Assembly: GCA_003141715.1 (NCBI GenBank)
Contig: PLNF01000101.1
Coordinates: 54,902 to 118,798 of the forward strand
Length of the DNA: 63,897 nt
Direction: 5' to 3'
Source: Bacteroidales bacterium
GTDB taxonomy: Bacteria; Bacteroidota; Bacteroidia; Bacteroidales; VadinHA17
A program made the translations under genes and the position numbers. How positions within the stretch are numbered: the stretch's first letter is position 1; each line of letters opens with the position of its first letter. Positions 35,292-45,578 of the stretch are shown in pieces. Below the pieces are notes generated by a model. That model ran no database searches. It was given only the letters and a program-made list of their open reading frames with translations, and was not told the DNA's origin.

Positions 35292-38200
35292 ATGTTAAAA
35301 AAGCTGATAATTCTGATTCAGTTAATCCTGTTGGTATCTACTGGTATATTGCATTCCCAGACCAAATCGGCATTTTCAGGAGATCGTTCAAAGTTCAGAA
35401 CGGAACTAACAGCTTTTATGGGACCAAATCTTAATACTGATCAAGTTGCTAACCTTAATACATTTCTTTCCAGATGGGACAGTACTGCTTTCAGCACTAA
35501 AATTATGGATAAGATAATAAATATTTCGAGCCAGCTCTCATCAAGACAAATGAGACCTGTTCCCCACTTCAATGATTTTCTTGTAACCCTGAATTATTTC
35601 ATCGAGTATAAACGCGACGTTGTTTTTTTCACAAACTGGCTTAAGGGGTTAAGTAATATAGCATCCAATCAGACGTTTACAAATGACAATATCGACAAAT
35701 ATTTTAAGAATAGCAGCCTGATGGTCAAAGAGAATGTGCTATCCGAATCGGGAAGTGTTAAATGGAAAGTAAAGAATAATACTCTTAAATTTCTGTACGA
35801 TACTGCTATTTATGTTACTGTTTCAGATGCTACATTAACTTGCTATACGCAAAAAGACAGTACTGAACTGTACAATGTCACCGGAAACTACTATCCGGAA
35901 CTTCAGCAATTCAGAGGTACAAAAGGTGTCGTTACCTGGGAAAAAGCCGGATATTCCCGGAAAGATGTTTTTGCTGAACTCACTAATTATTCAATTAATA
36001 TGGTAAAAAGCAGTTTCACTGTTGATTCTGCGAGACTCACACATAATACCTATTTTAAAGAACCGGTCTTAGGATTACTTGCCGACCAGGCAATCAGCTT
36101 TACCAACAGGGACAAGGCTAACTATCCTCGTTTTGAGACTTATGCAAAAGAATTTAAGATTAAAAACATATATAAAGGAGTTAATTATGAAGGCGGACTC
36201 ACATTTGAAGGAGCGAATGTAAAGGGAAGCGGCAAAAATGCGGCCCCGGCGAAAATCACTCTTTTCAGAAATGATACTCTTTATCTCAGAATCCGTTCAA
36301 AAGAGTTTCTTTTCTCTAAAACCGGGTTAAGCAGCCAGGAAACTGCCATGTCGCTTTATCTTGATAAAGATTCAATTTACCATTCAAACCTTGGTTTTTC
36401 GTACTTTACTGAAACCCGACAGGTAAATCTCTTCCGTACAAGTAATCCTGTCTCTAAGAGTCCCTATTTCGATTCCTTTCACAGCCTCGACATGTATTTT
36501 GAATATTTGTCGTGGAATATGAACGAATCGAAAATTATTCTTTCGCATGCAAGAGGCGCTTCTCTGGGACAGGCACAATTTGAATCAACCTCCTTCTTCA
36601 ATTCAGACTATTTTTTGCAACTGATGGGGCTCGATAATTACCATCCCCTCAACCGTCTTATAAAATTTTCGGAATGGTTTTATTCCGAGACCTTTCCGGT
36701 AGAAGAATTTGCCCGATGGCTTGATAAGCCCGTAGAAGCAGTTACAGGATTATGCATTGATATGGCCAACAAGGGTTTTATCTACTATGACCGGACAAAT
36801 AACGAGATCACAATAAAGAAAAAAACAAAGGACTTCCTCGATTCATATGCAAAAAAGAAGGACTATGATATCATCAATATTGTCAGCGAAACAAAAGCTC
36901 CTGCGGATAATGCCATTCTTGACCTGAAAAAATACGGACTGACAGTATATGGAGTATCCGGTGTTCTTCTGAGTGATTCCCAGAAGATTGTAATTTATCC
37001 TTATAATAAAGAACTGACTATCGGGAAAAACAGAGATATAAGCTTTGATGGCGTCGTTGAAGCAGGTTTATTTACAGTATTCGGGCATAAATTCTCGTTC
37101 AGCTATGATACATTTAAGATCAGACTTCAAAAAATAGATTCCATTAAAATTTCCGTAGAGACCGAGAAGAAGGATAAGATGGGTAATCCAATTGTTAAAA
37201 ATGTAGACAACCTCATACAGCTGGGAACTGCAGAACTTTACATCGATAATCCAAATAACAAATCCGGATTAAAAAGCCTAAAACAGTATCCTATCATAAA
37301 TGCTACAACTTACTCATATATTTTCTATGATAAGATACCCGGTCTTGAAGGAGTCTACAAACAGAAGGATTTCTATTTCAGAGTTGATCCTTTCACCTAT
37401 GAAAACATAGATCATTATTCAAACCAGGATATGAACCTTTCGGGAGAATTTGTGGCAGGTAATATTCTCAAACCGATGAAACAATATCTTGTTATACAGG
37501 AAAATAACTCATTGGGTTTTAATATGACCATTCCTCCTGAAGGAATTGAGGTCTATGGTAGCAGGGGTAAATTATACAATTCTCTGAGTATGAGTAACAA
37601 AGGACTTACGGGGAGTGGGTCTATGAAGCATCTGACCTCAACAACAATCTCTGATGAATTCAAATTTTTCCCCGATTCAATGATCACTCACGCCTCCACT
37701 TTCAGTACTGAAAAAGACTCATCCGGATTATTCCCTATTCTTACCAGCCAGGATGTTGCAATTAAATGGCTTACTAAAAAAGATGAATGGATTGCAATCA
37801 ATGCAATCGGGAAAACATTTAATATGTTTGAAAATGGAACAACACTTGAGGGCAGTTTAAGTCTGTCGCCTGCAAAACTGAATGGGACTGGAATAGTTAA
37901 TTTAACCGACTCGAGGATCACTTCTAATTTATTCGGTTTTGCTTCGAATTCAATAAAAGCCGATACAGCTGATTATACACTGAAATCGCTTTCCACAAAC
38001 GGATACTCATTTATTGCTGAAAATGCCAACACCGAGATCAATTTTGGCCTCAGGATGGCACATTTCAGATTGAATACTGATTCGTCAGTGGTAAAATTCC
38101 CTGAGATTCAGTATATCTGTACAATGACAGATTTTACATACAATATGGAAAACCGTGTGCTCAGTATGGAACAAAAGGGAAAGTCGAACACTCCTCTTTT

Positions 38201-39800
38201 AACAACTGAAAAGCTCCTTAAGCTTGACTTCGCCAAACTTGATAAACCAACCTTTTTTGCAACAAACAATATTTCCGATACAGTCGCTTTTTCATCATGG
38301 AAAGGTAGCTATCACCTTGACCAGGAATATATTGAAGCAGAAAACATAAATTATATTCATATTGCTGATGCACTTATTCAACCTGAAAACGGGAAAATAA
38401 TAATTAACAGAAGAGCCAAAATAGAGCAGATGCAAAACGCCATCATTGCTCTGAACCACAGGCATATATTGCATTCAGGAAAGATAGACATTGAAACGAC
38501 AAAACGATATACTGGTAGTGCCGTATACGATTATGCTGATGAGAATAAAGGGATCCAACATATTAATTTTCCGGAATTGGAGGTCGATACGGCGACGACC
38601 AACGCGAGAGGCTATATACCTGCATCTCAAAAATTCCAGCTAAGTCCTGCATTCTCCTTTACTGGTGATGTTGCACTCTCAGCCAGGGCGGATAATCTTA
38701 CCTTTACAGGAGCTGCCGGAGTTTTGCATAACTGCAAGACACTAGATAGTTATTCAATTAAATTCAAATCCCAGATCGATCCAAAAAATGTTATGATTCC
38801 TGTCAGTGATAAGCCAAGAGACATAAATGATAATCTTGTTTTTTCAGGCTCTTTCATAAATACTGATTCTATTCATATATACCCGGCTTTCCTTTCGGCA
38901 CAAAAATCCTGGACCGATATTGCTCTGGTGAATTCCAATGGTTGGCTTTACTACGAAAAATCTAAAGGAAGATACTTAATCGCTTCCCGCGAAAAGCTGA
39001 TTGATCTGACTCTTCCCGGAAATATGATTGCATTTGACAAGAACTTTTGTGTATTGTCGGGGGAGGGAAATATTAATTTCGGTGCAAAACTTGACCTGGT
39101 TAAATTGACCGGTGCAGGCAAAGTAATTCATGCTATAGATTCCGGGAAAGTTAATATTGATGCCATCCTTGCCCTGGACTTTCATTTTTCATCTGAAGCA
39201 CTCAAGGTTATGGCAGATGAGTTTAGATTTATGCCTTCTCTTAAACCTGTTAATCTGAATACAGATCTGAACAACAAGGGCATGAAGGATCTTTTGGGAG
39301 TAAATGTCGCATCACAATTAAAGGAGGAGATGGATCTGTTTGGAACATCAAAGAATCTGCCAAAAGAATTTACTTACGAACTTCTGCTCAACGATGTAAA
39401 ACTATTCTGGAATGAATCTACAGCATCTTTCCGGTCGAGTGGCAAAATCGGCATCGGTTTTATAGGACCACAACCTATAAATGTTTATGTCGACGGCTAT
39501 ATCGAGATCCAGCGAAGAAGATCGGGCGATATGTTCGATATCTACCTTAAAGCAGATGCATCTACGTGGTATTATTTCTCTTATTTCAAAGGTGTGATGA
39601 TGACACAGTCGGGAAACAACAATTACAATACAATTATTGCCAAAACGAAACTGAATGACAGGAAAGACCCGGAATCAACAATTAAGGTACCTTATACATA
39701 TATGATGGCAGTTGAGGACCGGCTTGGCAGGTTCCTGCAGAGGATGTCGGATAATAAAGCCGATGATAATTCGGGAGACCTTAATGGTCTTATAAAATGA
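35292..39800 (+). CDS. Very large exported protein of unknown function
   Basis: The 1502-residue protein has a signal peptide (about 1-24, LILLVSTGILHSQ). The first 170 residues are helical (MDKIINISSQLSSRQM, FNDFLVTLNYFIEYKRD). After that, long beta-rich stretches carry recurring patterns of strand, DSTxY/F and polar turn (RGTKGVVTWEKAGY, LTFEGANVKGSGKNA, ISFDGVVEAGLFTVFGHKF). These look like a repetitive OstA/LptA-like beta-jellyroll or beta-taco array. A helical insert near 455-530 looks winged-helix-like (KFSEWFYSETFPVEEFARWL). The C-terminus (SDNKADDNSGDLNGLIK) is acidic and polar, with no T9SS signal seen. No family is recognised and the OstA resemblance is only inference. It overlaps the convergent phosphoesterase gene by 11 bp. 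Confidence 0.85.
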   Translation: MLKKLIILIQLILLVSTGILHSQTKSAFSGDRSKFRTELTAFMGPNLNTDQVANLNTFLSRWDSTAFSTKIMDKIINISSQLSSRQMRPVPHFNDFLVTLNYFIEYKRDVVFFTNWLKGLSNIASNQTFTNDNIDKYFKNSSLMVKENVLSESGSVKWKVKNNTLKFLYDTAIYVTVSDATLTCYTQKDSTELYNVTGNYYPELQQFRGTKGVVTWEKAGYSRKDVFAELTNYSINMVKSSFTVDSARLTHNTYFKEPVLGLLADQAISFTNRDKANYPRFETYAKEFKIKNIYKGVNYEGGLTFEGANVKGSGKNAAPAKITLFRNDTLYLRIRSKEFLFSKTGLSSQETAMSLYLDKDSIYHSNLGFSYFTETRQVNLFRTSNPVSKSPYFDSFHSLDMYFEYLSWNMNESKIILSHARGASLGQAQFESTSFFNSDYFLQLMGLDNYHPLNRLIKFSEWFYSETFPVEEFARWLDKPVEAVTGLCIDMANKGFIYYDRTNNEITIKKKTKDFLDSYAKKKDYDIINIVSETKAPADNAILDLKKYGLTVYGVSGVLLSDSQKIVIYPYNKELTIGKNRDISFDGVVEAGLFTVFGHKFSFSYDTFKIRLQKIDSIKISVETEKKDKMGNPIVKNVDNLIQLGTAELYIDNPNNKSGLKSLKQYPIINATTYSYIFYDKIPGLEGVYKQKDFYFRVDPFTYENIDHYSNQDMNLSGEFVAGNILKPMKQYLVIQENNSLGFNMTIPPEGIEVYGSRGKLYNSLSMSNKGLTGSGSMKHLTSTTISDEFKFFPDSMITHASTFSTEKDSSGLFPILTSQDVAIKWLTKKDEWIAINAIGKTFNMFENGTTLEGSLSLSPAKLNGTGIVNLTDSRITSNLFGFASNSIKADTADYTLKSLSTNGYSFIAENANTEINFGLRMAHFRLNTDSSVVKFPEIQYICTMTDFTYNMENRVLSMEQKGKSNTPLLTTEKLLKLDFAKLDKPTFFATNNISDTVAFSSWKGSYHLDQEYIEAENINYIHIADALIQPENGKIIINRRAKIEQMQNAIIALNHRHILHSGKIDIETTKRYTGSAVYDYADENKGIQHINFPELEVDTATTNARGYIPASQKFQLSPAFSFTGDVALSARADNLTFTGAAGVLHNCKTLDSYSIKFKSQIDPKNVMIPVSDKPRDINDNLVFSGSFINTDSIHIYPAFLSAQKSWTDIALVNSNGWLYYEKSKGRYLIASREKLIDLTLPGNMIAFDKNFCVLSGEGNINFGAKLDLVKLTGAGKVIHAIDSGKVNIDAILALDFHFSSEALKVMADEFRFMPSLKPVNLNTDLNNKGMKDLLGVNVASQLKEEMDLFGTSKNLPKEFTYELLLNDVKLFWNESTASFRSSGKIGIGFIGPQPINVYVDGYIEIQRRRSGDMFDIYLKADASTWYYFSYFKGVMMTQSGNNNYNTIIAKTKLNDRKDPESTIKVPYTYMMAVEDRLGRFLQRMSDNKADDNSGDLNGLIK

Positions 39801-40296
39801 TTTTGCCCCTTTCTCCTAGTTCAATCAATTCAAGATCGTGGATGCTTATCCCATCTATCTGAAACCTGATTGCTGTCATATATTTGTGAAAACCATTATA
39901 CCCTGCTGCACCAGGATTCATATATAAAAATCCCGCTTTTTTATCATACATAACCTTAGCTATATGCGAATGTCCGCAAATGAAAAGATCAGGAGGATTT
40001 TCATTTATTGCGCGTAATACTTTTCGGTCATAATGTCCGGGGGTTCCGCCAATATGGGTGAGCCAAACCCTGGTTTCTTCAGCCATGAAAATCAAATTCT
40101 CTTTATAAATTGATTTGATGAGGCTATTATCAATATTGCCATAAACAGCTTTCAATGGTTTGAAGCCGGCGAGTTTATCAGCTGTTTCAATATTACCAAT
40201 ATCTCCCGCATGCCATATTTCATCACATTCTGCAAAATGATCAAAAAGCCTCGGGTGAATCCATCCATGCGTATCCGAAAGAAGACCAATCTTCAT
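39790..40296 (-). CDS. YfcE/MJ0936-type metallophosphoesterase
   Basis: A 168-residue calcineurin-like phosphoesterase with all metal-ligand blocks: DTHG at residues 8-11, HAGDIGN, VYGNIDNS, THIGGTPGHYD and CGHSH. YfcE-like enzymes hydrolyse phosphodiesters in the cytoplasm, and the physiological substrate is unknown. Its 3' end overlaps the end of the 1502-residue gene on the other strand by 11 bp. Its 5' end is divergent from rsmE across a 110-bp spacer with a hairpin repeat. Confidence 0.92.
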   Translation of the reverse strand: MKIGLLSDTHGWIHPRLFDHFAECDEIWHAGDIGNIETADKLAGFKPLKAVYGNIDNSLIKSIYKENLIFMAEETRVWLTHIGGTPGHYDRKVLRAINENPPDLFICGHSHIAKVMYDKKAGFLYMNPGAAGYNGFHKYMTAIRFQIDGISIHDLELIELGERGKIIL

Positions 40297-40316
40297 ATTC
40301 TAATTTTTACAAAATA

Positions 40317-40346
40317 CTTGGCGAACCTTTGTGTCTTTGTGCCAAG
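40317..40346. repeat. CTTTGTG-type hairpin repeat
   Basis: CTTGGC (40317-40322) pairs with GCCAAG (40341-40346) around a loop containing CCTTTGTGTCTTTGTG. It sits between two divergent genes, so it is not a terminator. The same CTTTGTG words recur at 21943-21960 and 52020-52042. Confidence 0.5.
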
Positions 40347-40360
40347 AAAATTACCTGCGA

Positions 40361-40392
40361 TTGCAAAGATAGACTCAAATTGCCTAATTTTG
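40361..40392 (+). promoter_or_regulatory. Candidate Bacteroidota-type promoter of rsmE
   Basis: TTG at 40361-40363, a 21-bp spacer and TAATTTTG at 40385-40392 match the -33/-7 pattern (TTG, 19-21 bp, TAnnTTTG). It ends 15 bp before the rsmE ATG. Confidence 0.5.
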
Positions 40393-40407
40393 TACAAATT
40401 GATTTCT

Positions 40408-41112
40408 ATGCAGATATTTTATGCACCTGATATAACCGGTAATACCTATACGCTTGACGAAAAAGAGTCAAAGCACTTAATCAGGGTATTAAGGATGACA
40501 AGAGGTACGAATGTCAGGCTGATTGACGGCAAAGGGAATCTTTATGAAGGAATCATCAGCAACCCGGACCAAAATAAGTGTATTATAGACATTATAGGAA
40601 GAATTACGGATTTCGAAAAAAGTAATTACAGACTTCATATTGCTATCTCACCGTTAAAGAATCCTGAACGATTTGAATGGTTTATAGAAAAGAGTGTTGA
40701 GATTGGGATAGATGAGATTACTCCACTGATATGCAAAAACACTGAAAGACCGGGAATAAAGAGTGAAAGAGTCAATAATCTTATAATCTCTGCAATGAAA
40801 CAATCACTCAAAGCAACCAAAACAATTCTGAATGAACCAACCAGTTTCAAAGATTTTATTATTAAGGATTTAACTGGAATCCGGATGATCGCACACTGCA
40901 ATGATTCAATCGAAAGAAGTAAGGTTTCTGAGGTATATTCAAAAAATGCGAATTCAATTATTCTGATAGGACCGGAAGGCGATTTCAGCAGGGAAGAGAT
41001 TGATTCTGCAGTCAACAGAGAGTTTTTCCCGGTTCATCTTGGACCAAGCCGTTTGAGAACAGAAACGGCAGGTGTTGCTGCCTGCCATTCCATTTACTTT
41101 ATTAACCAGTAA
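40408..41112 (+). CDS. rsmE: 16S rRNA (uracil-1498-N3)-methyltransferase RsmE
   Basis: The protein has 234 residues from the ATG at 40408 (MQIFYAPDITGNTYTLDEKE). The frame is open to 40210, but the upstream part overlaps the divergent gene and is not RsmE-like. It is a PUA-like N-terminal domain plus a SPOUT knot methyltransferase. Motifs include HLIRVLRMTRG, LHIAISPLKNPERFEWFIEK, EITPLICKNTER, LIGPEGDFSREE and the knot LGPSRLRTETA. It methylates helix 44 of 16S rRNA using SAM. A promoter match lies just before the start and a perfect terminator hairpin follows the gene. Confidence 0.94.
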   Translation: MQIFYAPDITGNTYTLDEKESKHLIRVLRMTRGTNVRLIDGKGNLYEGIISNPDQNKCIIDIIGRITDFEKSNYRLHIAISPLKNPERFEWFIEKSVEIGIDEITPLICKNTERPGIKSERVNNLIISAMKQSLKATKTILNEPTSFKDFIIKDLTGIRMIAHCNDSIERSKVSEVYSKNANSIILIGPEGDFSREEIDSAVNREFFPVHLGPSRLRTETAGVAACHSIYFINQ

Positions 41113-41154
41113 AAGTGCGTTTTATCTGGCCATGAAGTTCACTAACCCTTTCCA

Positions 41155-41187
41155 AAAAGAACACAGGAAATATTCCTGTGTTCTTTT
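41155..41187. terminator. Strong bidirectional intrinsic terminator
   Basis: AAAAGAACACAGGAA (41155-41169) and TTCCTGTGTTCTTTT (41173-41187) form a perfect 15-bp stem with a 3-nt loop, with A and T tracts at the ends and ATTTTT just after. It separates convergent rsmE and the small minus-strand ORF. Confidence 0.85.
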
Positions 41188-41194
41188 CGAATTT

Positions 41195-41392
41195 TTAAAC
41201 TATTTTCCTGATTTTCTTTATCAGGCTCGTTGTCAAACATCTCCCCGGAACTGCATTTATCTGCCGGAGTAGGTCAATCACATCACAGAATTCAGTGTTT
41301 AAACCCATTGCATCTTCTATAAGATCTATGTCTTTAACTTTGATATCCCGGAATGTAATAAAAGGAGTAGAAATTAATCCCATAGGCTTCAT
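41195..41392 (-). CDS. Small conserved-looking protein of unknown function
   Basis: A 65-residue ORF starting at ATG 41392, with a plausible protein pattern (LISTPFITFRDIKVKDIDLI, then LNTEFCDVIDLLRQI and a basic helical end SLIKKIRKIV). It ends just before the strong terminator, which supports it being a real transcript end. It lies 143 bp downstream of the ECF sigma gene on the same strand. It is too short and has no membrane helix to be a typical anti-sigma factor. No family is recognised. Confidence 0.45.
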   Translation of the reverse strand: MKPMGLISTPFITFRDIKVKDIDLIEDAMGLNTEFCDVIDLLRQINAVPGRCLTTSLIKKIRKIV

Positions 41393-41535
41393 GTTTTCAA
41401 TTTATGAGAAAACGCCCCGGATATATATATTATTGTATTTCTATTTATTTAAAACTTCAAATCTTAAATAATTCTCTTTTTTGATATTGCTCTCTACCCT
41501 TAAGCCGTTGTGCCTTTATGCCCTTGCACCCCAGA

Positions 41536-42123
41536 TCAGTTCAGTGTCAGGCTGATTTTTTTCTCGACCATTATTCTCCTCATGTTAATGAGTGCATATC
41601 TCATACGGCCAAGGGCCGTATTTATGCTTACATCGGTTATATCAGCGATTTCCTTGAAGCTTAAACCAGCATAATGCCTCAGGATTACTACTTCCCTCTG
41701 GTCATCAGGCAAATGGTTTATCATATTCCTGACATCTTTTTGAATTTGTCGTTTTATCATATCATCTTCGACATTGTCTTCGGCAAACGATTTTGAATTA
41801 AAAATGTCAGATTCATAGTTGTCGTTCGAAATAGTATTCATCTGCTTGATTCTGCGGAAATGGTCAATAATAAGGTTATGAGCAATACGCATAACCCAGG
41901 AAACAAATTTTCCATTATCGGAATATTTACCCGCTTTAACAGATTGAATCACTTTAAGGAAGGTATCCTGAAAGATATCTTCAGCGAGAGCCGTATCGCG
42001 TATATAAAGACTTATATAGGCGAAAACTTTGTTCTTATGGCGGTGGATTAGTTTTTCAAAACACGACTGCTCACCTTTTATAAACCGCAAAATCAGTTCA
42101 TAATCGGAAATCATTTTATTCAT
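41536..42123 (-). CDS. ECF-type RNA polymerase sigma factor
   Basis: A 195-residue sigma-70-family protein with two domains only. Sigma2 (about 10-85) shows DTALAEDIFQDTFLKVIQ and the promoter-melting part KFVSWVMRIAHNLIIDHFRR. Sigma4 (about 130-185) shows LPDDQREVVILRHYAGLSFK, then EIADITDVSINTALGRMRYA with its helix-turn-helix. Unlike many ECF genes it has no FecR-like or zinc-binding anti-sigma gene beside it, so its control is not visible. It is divergent from uvrA, with a 156-bp spacer. Confidence 0.93.
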   Translation of the reverse strand: MNKMISDYELILRFIKGEQSCFEKLIHRHKNKVFAYISLYIRDTALAEDIFQDTFLKVIQSVKAGKYSDNGKFVSWVMRIAHNLIIDHFRRIKQMNTISNDNYESDIFNSKSFAEDNVEDDMIKRQIQKDVRNMINHLPDDQREVVILRHYAGLSFKEIADITDVSINTALGRMRYALINMRRIMVEKKISLTLN

Positions 42124-42279
42124 AACTCTCTCTTTTAATTAACTAGAGTAGAGATATTCTATAGGCAGTCAGTTTTTAATTAGTATCTATTCGAAATACA
42201 AAGAAAACAATTTTTTTGATTTGAAAGTATTACTTTTGGGCTTTAACAGAAATTTAACACAAATTTTAGAAGATCAGAT

Positions 42280-45063
42280 ATGGAGGGTTGTATTGAAATC
42301 AAGGGGGCAAGGGTACATAATCTGAAAAATATCAGTCTCAAAATTCCCAGAAATAAACTTGTTGTAATAACCGGGGTTTCGGGTTCAGGAAAGTCTTCTC
42401 TGGCCTTTGACACTATATATGCTGAAGGACAGAGAAGATATGTTGAAAGTCTCTCCTCATATGCACGTCAGTTCCTTGGAAGGATGAATAAGCCTGAGGT
42501 CGATTTTATAAACGGTATCCCTCCTGCCATTGCAATTGAGCAGAAAGTAAATTCGAGAAATCCACGTTCCACAGTCGGAACCTCTACGGAAATATATGAT
42601 TATCTGAGACTTCTTTTTGCCAGGATCGGCAGGACCTATTCACCTGTATCAGGGAAAGAAGTCAAGAAACACAGTGTTGATGATATTGTTGATTTTCTTT
42701 CCGCTCTGCCTGAAGGAACAAAAGTAATTATTACCTCTGCCGCCGAGATACCGGAAAACATTAATATATCAGAATATTTTTCATTCCTTGAAAAACAGGG
42801 ATTTAACCGGATAGAGTCTAATGGTGAACTCATAAAAATTGATGAGTTAGAATCCTTTAGTGAATATAAACCGGGGCAACGGATCAATATTGTAATCGAC
42901 AGGCTGGTAATAAATCATTCTGCTGATAGTTTCAGCCGGGCTGCCGACTCTGCTCAAACAGCGTTCCAGACGGGTAAAGGATATTGTCAGGCAGTTATAC
43001 CTGGTGATAAAGGTGTGATAAGGGAAAGTTTCTCTAATAAATTTGAAGAGGATGGCATCCTTTTTGAGGAGCCATCGGAATATTTGTTCAGTTTTAATAA
43101 TCCGATCGGTGCTTGTCCGGTTTGTGAAGGATACAGTAAGATTATCGGTATAGATGAAAATCTTGTTATACCTAACCAGAACCTCTCTGTTTATGAGGAT
43201 GCAATTGTTTGCTGGAAGGGTGAAACAATGAAAAAGTGGAAAGAGAGACTGGTCGCCAATGCAGGATTATTCGATTTCCCGATACATAAACCGGTTTATC
43301 AGATCACTGATGAACAGAAGGAGCTTTTGTGGAAAGGAAATAAATATTTCTATGGTATCAACAGGTTCTTTCAACATCTTGAGGAGAAAAAATTTAAAAT
43401 TCAATACAGGGTACTGTTAAGCCGTTACCGTGGAAAAACAATATGTCCCGAATGCAAAGGGTCGAGATTACGAAAAGAGGCCGGGTATGTCAGAGTTGCA
43501 GGAAAAACAATCCAGGAACTGGTTTCAATACCTGTCGAAAAGTTGTTTGAGGTCTTTTCGGCAATTGAGCTAAACGAAACTGATGCCAAAGTTGCTGAAA
43601 GACTGATTAAAGAGATAACTGTCCGTCTTAGGTTCCTGATTGATGTCGGCTTACCATATCTTACACTCGACAGACTCTCTTCATCGCTATCAGGCGGAGA
43701 ATCGCAGAGAATAAATCTGTCGACCTCATTAGGAAGTAATCTGGTAGGCTCTATGTACATACTGGATGAACCAAGTATTGGGCTTCATCCCCGTGACACA
43801 AATCTTCTGATCTCGGTATTAAAAGAACTGAGAGATCTGGGCAATTCAGTTCTGGTTGTGGAGCATGAAGAAGAAATAATAAGAGCTGCCGATGAAATAA
43901 TTGATATGGGGCCGGAGGCGGGCAGACTCGGGGGGGAGTTAGTTTACCAGGGAGGGCTCGATCTTACAGCAGCAAATAAATCTCTTACTGCAAGTTATCT
44001 TAGCGGCAGGTTAGTTGTGCCCGTTCCGAAAGCACGAAGAAAATGGAACAGTTATATTGAAATCAAAGGTGCAAGGGAGAATAACCTGAAAGGAATTGAT
44101 GTAAAGTTCCCCCTTCACACTATTACTGCTGTCACCGGAGTAAGCGGGTCGGGAAAATCAAGTCTTGTATCAGATATATTATATAAGGTATTGTCTGACA
44201 GGATTAACGGCACCAATTTAAAACCAGGTCAGTACAGAGATATTACAGGAGACACTTCCGGACTGACAGGAATTGAGCTCATTGATCAGAATCCTATTGG
44301 AAGATCGACCAGATCGAATCCGGTTACCTACCTTAAAGCTTATGATGAAATCCGCAAACTTTATTCTGAACTTCAGGCTTCGGTCCAAAATAACTATAAA
44401 GCATCACATTTCTCATTTAATATTGAAGGCGGAAGATGTGAAGAGTGCCAGGGTGAAGGGATAATACGGGTTGAGATGCAGTTTATGGCCGATGTGGAAC
44501 TGACATGCGAAAGCTGCAAAGGTATGAGGTTCAGAAGAGATATACTCGAGGTGAGATATCATGGTAAAAACATTTATGATATGCTTGAGATGACCATAGA
44601 TGAAGCAATTGATTTTTTCAATGCACACCCGGGAAAGAATGAAAAGAGGATCATCGAAAAGCTGAAACCCCTTTCAGATGTAGGATTGGGTTATATCAAA
44701 ATGGGACAGTCGTCGAGTACTCTGTCAGGGGGTGAAAGTCAGAGGGTAAAACTGGCTTATTTTCTCAGTCAGGAACGAGCAAACGGGCATATATTATTTA
44801 TTTTTGACGAACCGACAACAGGTTTGCATTTTCATGACATTAACAAACTTCTTAAATCAATAAATGCGCTTGTCGATCATGGACATTCTGTTATTCTGAT
44901 TGAACACAATCAGGAGGTGATTAAATGTTCCGACTGGGTTATTGACCTTGGGCCTGAAGGTGGTGAAGACGGCGGGTGGGTAGTTTTCGAAGGCAAACCT
45001 GAGGATCTGGCAAAATGTAAAGAATCATACACTGGCAGATATCTGGCACCGAAACTGGTATAA
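42280..45063 (+). CDS. uvrA: Excinuclease ABC subunit A
   Basis: The 927-residue damage-recognition ATPase of nucleotide excision repair. ATPase I has the Walker A GVSGSGKS at residues 32-39, then [20 protein letters not shown], a CPVCEGY zinc-finger half and [15 protein letters not shown]. The first signature is [11 protein letters not shown]. ATPase II has [13 protein letters not shown], the second zinc module [15 protein letters not shown] ... CESCKGMR, the second signature [11 protein letters not shown] and [10 protein letters not shown]. It is complete and of typical Bacteroidota length. TACTTTTG at 42231-42238 fits a -7 element without a clear -33. The gene stands alone, followed by a hairpin. 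Confidence 0.95.
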   Translation: MEGCIEIKGARVHNLKNISLKIPRNKLVVITGVSGSGKSSLAFDTIYAEGQRRYVESLSSYARQFLGRMNKPEVDFINGIPPAIAIEQKVNSRNPRSTVGTSTEIYDYLRLLFARIGRTYSPVSGKEVKKHSVDDIVDFLSALPEGTKVIITSAAEIPENINISEYFSFLEKQGFNRIESNGELIKIDELESFSEYKPGQRINIVIDRLVINHSADSFSRAADSAQTAFQTGKGYCQAVIPGDKGVIRESFSNKFEEDGILFEEPSEYLFSFNNPIGACPVCEGYSKIIGIDENLVIPNQNLSVYEDAIVCWKGETMKKWKERLVANAGLFDFPIHKPVYQITDEQKELLWKGNKYFYGINRFFQHLEEKKFKIQYRVLLSRYRGKTICPECKGSRLRKEAGYVRVAGKTIQELVSIPVEKLFEVFSAIELNETDAKVAERLIKEITVRLRFLIDVGLPYLTLDRLSSSLSGGESQRINLSTSLGSNLVGSMYILDEPSIGLHPRDTNLLISVLKELRDLGNSVLVVEHEEEIIRAADEIIDMGPEAGRLGGELVYQGGLDLTAANKSLTASYLSGRLVVPVPKARRKWNSYIEIKGARENNLKGIDVKFPLHTITAVTGVSGSGKSSLVSDILYKVLSDRINGTNLKPGQYRDITGDTSGLTGIELIDQNPIGRSTRSNPVTYLKAYDEIRKLYSELQASVQNNYKASHFSFNIEGGRCEECQGEGIIRVEMQFMADVELTCESCKGMRFRRDILEVRYHGKNIYDMLEMTIDEAIDFFNAHPGKNEKRIIEKLKPLSDVGLGYIKMGQSSSTLSGGESQRVKLAYFLSQERANGHILFIFDEPTTGLHFHDINKLLKSINALVDHGHSVILIEHNQEVIKCSDWVIDLGPEGGEDGGWVVFEGKPEDLAKCKESYTGRYLAPKLV

Positions 45064-45078
45064 AACACGTACAAAAAA

Positions 45079-45108
45079 TGTAGGGACGTGTCGCGACACA
45101 TCCCTACA
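45079..45108. repeat. Near-palindromic repeat, probable bidirectional terminator
   Basis: TGTAGGGACGTGTCG (45079-45093) and CGACACATCCCTACA (45094-45108) form a 30-bp palindrome with one mismatch. It lies between convergent uvrA and the exported-protein gene. The TGTAGGGACG...CCCTACA form is that of small palindromic repeats dispersed in many bacteria. Confidence 0.65.
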
Positions 45109-45130
45109 AATATTAATTATATGATGCGTG

Positions 45131-45574
45131 TTATTTTTTAATTTTGAATCCGAACATTATTGCTACACAACCACTTGCCGGTGTTTCTCCCTGTTTATTA
45201 AATGAATTAACTTTAACTACAATTTTAAGCTGCTGGCTTGATTGCAGTTTGAAATCCCATGTTCTGGCATAGTTCACATCCTTATTTGTATAGAGTACAT
45301 TTTTATTTGCATCGAGTACCCTGAATTCTACTTCCGGAAGTTTATCTTCTCCGCAGATTGAGACTCTGTATTCCATATCGGAATAAAATGTTTTATACAA
45401 TTCAGCCTCTTCACCTTCAACAAGTATTGCAGCATGATAGTTCCCATCATGTGTATATGCTCCCAATTCAGGGATGCAAACCTTTTTAGCGAATGCTTTG
45501 CACTGAGCATCAACATTAAGAGTAGTTGTAACTATAAGTAATGCCAGTATCGGAATTATTCTAGGTATTCTCAT
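45131..45574 (-). CDS. Small exported protein of unknown function
   Basis: The 147-residue protein has a signal peptide (about 1-23, ending NVDAQ). The mature part is a single beta-rich domain with four cysteines (QCKAFAKKVC, then ICGEDK and ASGC) that could form disulfides. Patterns include YHAAILVEGEEAELYKTFYS, EVEFRVLDANKNVLYTNK and TWDFKLQSSQQLKIVVKV. This resembles pre-peptidase or C2-like sandwich domains, but I assign no family. It starts 4 bp after the stop of the lipoprotein gene, so the two are co-transcribed. Confidence 0.8.
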   Translation of the reverse strand: MRIPRIIPILALLIVTTTLNVDAQCKAFAKKVCIPELGAYTHDGNYHAAILVEGEEAELYKTFYSDMEYRVSICGEDKLPEVEFRVLDANKNVLYTNKDVNYARTWDFKLQSSQQLKIVVKVNSFNKQGETPASGCVAIMFGFKIKK

Positions 45575-45578
45575 GGGA

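Noticed and set aside
40210..40407. N-terminal extension of RsmE by 66 residues
   Set aside because: The extension overlaps the divergent phosphoesterase start and has no RsmE homology; a promoter match lies inside it and the ATG at 40408 gives the normal length.
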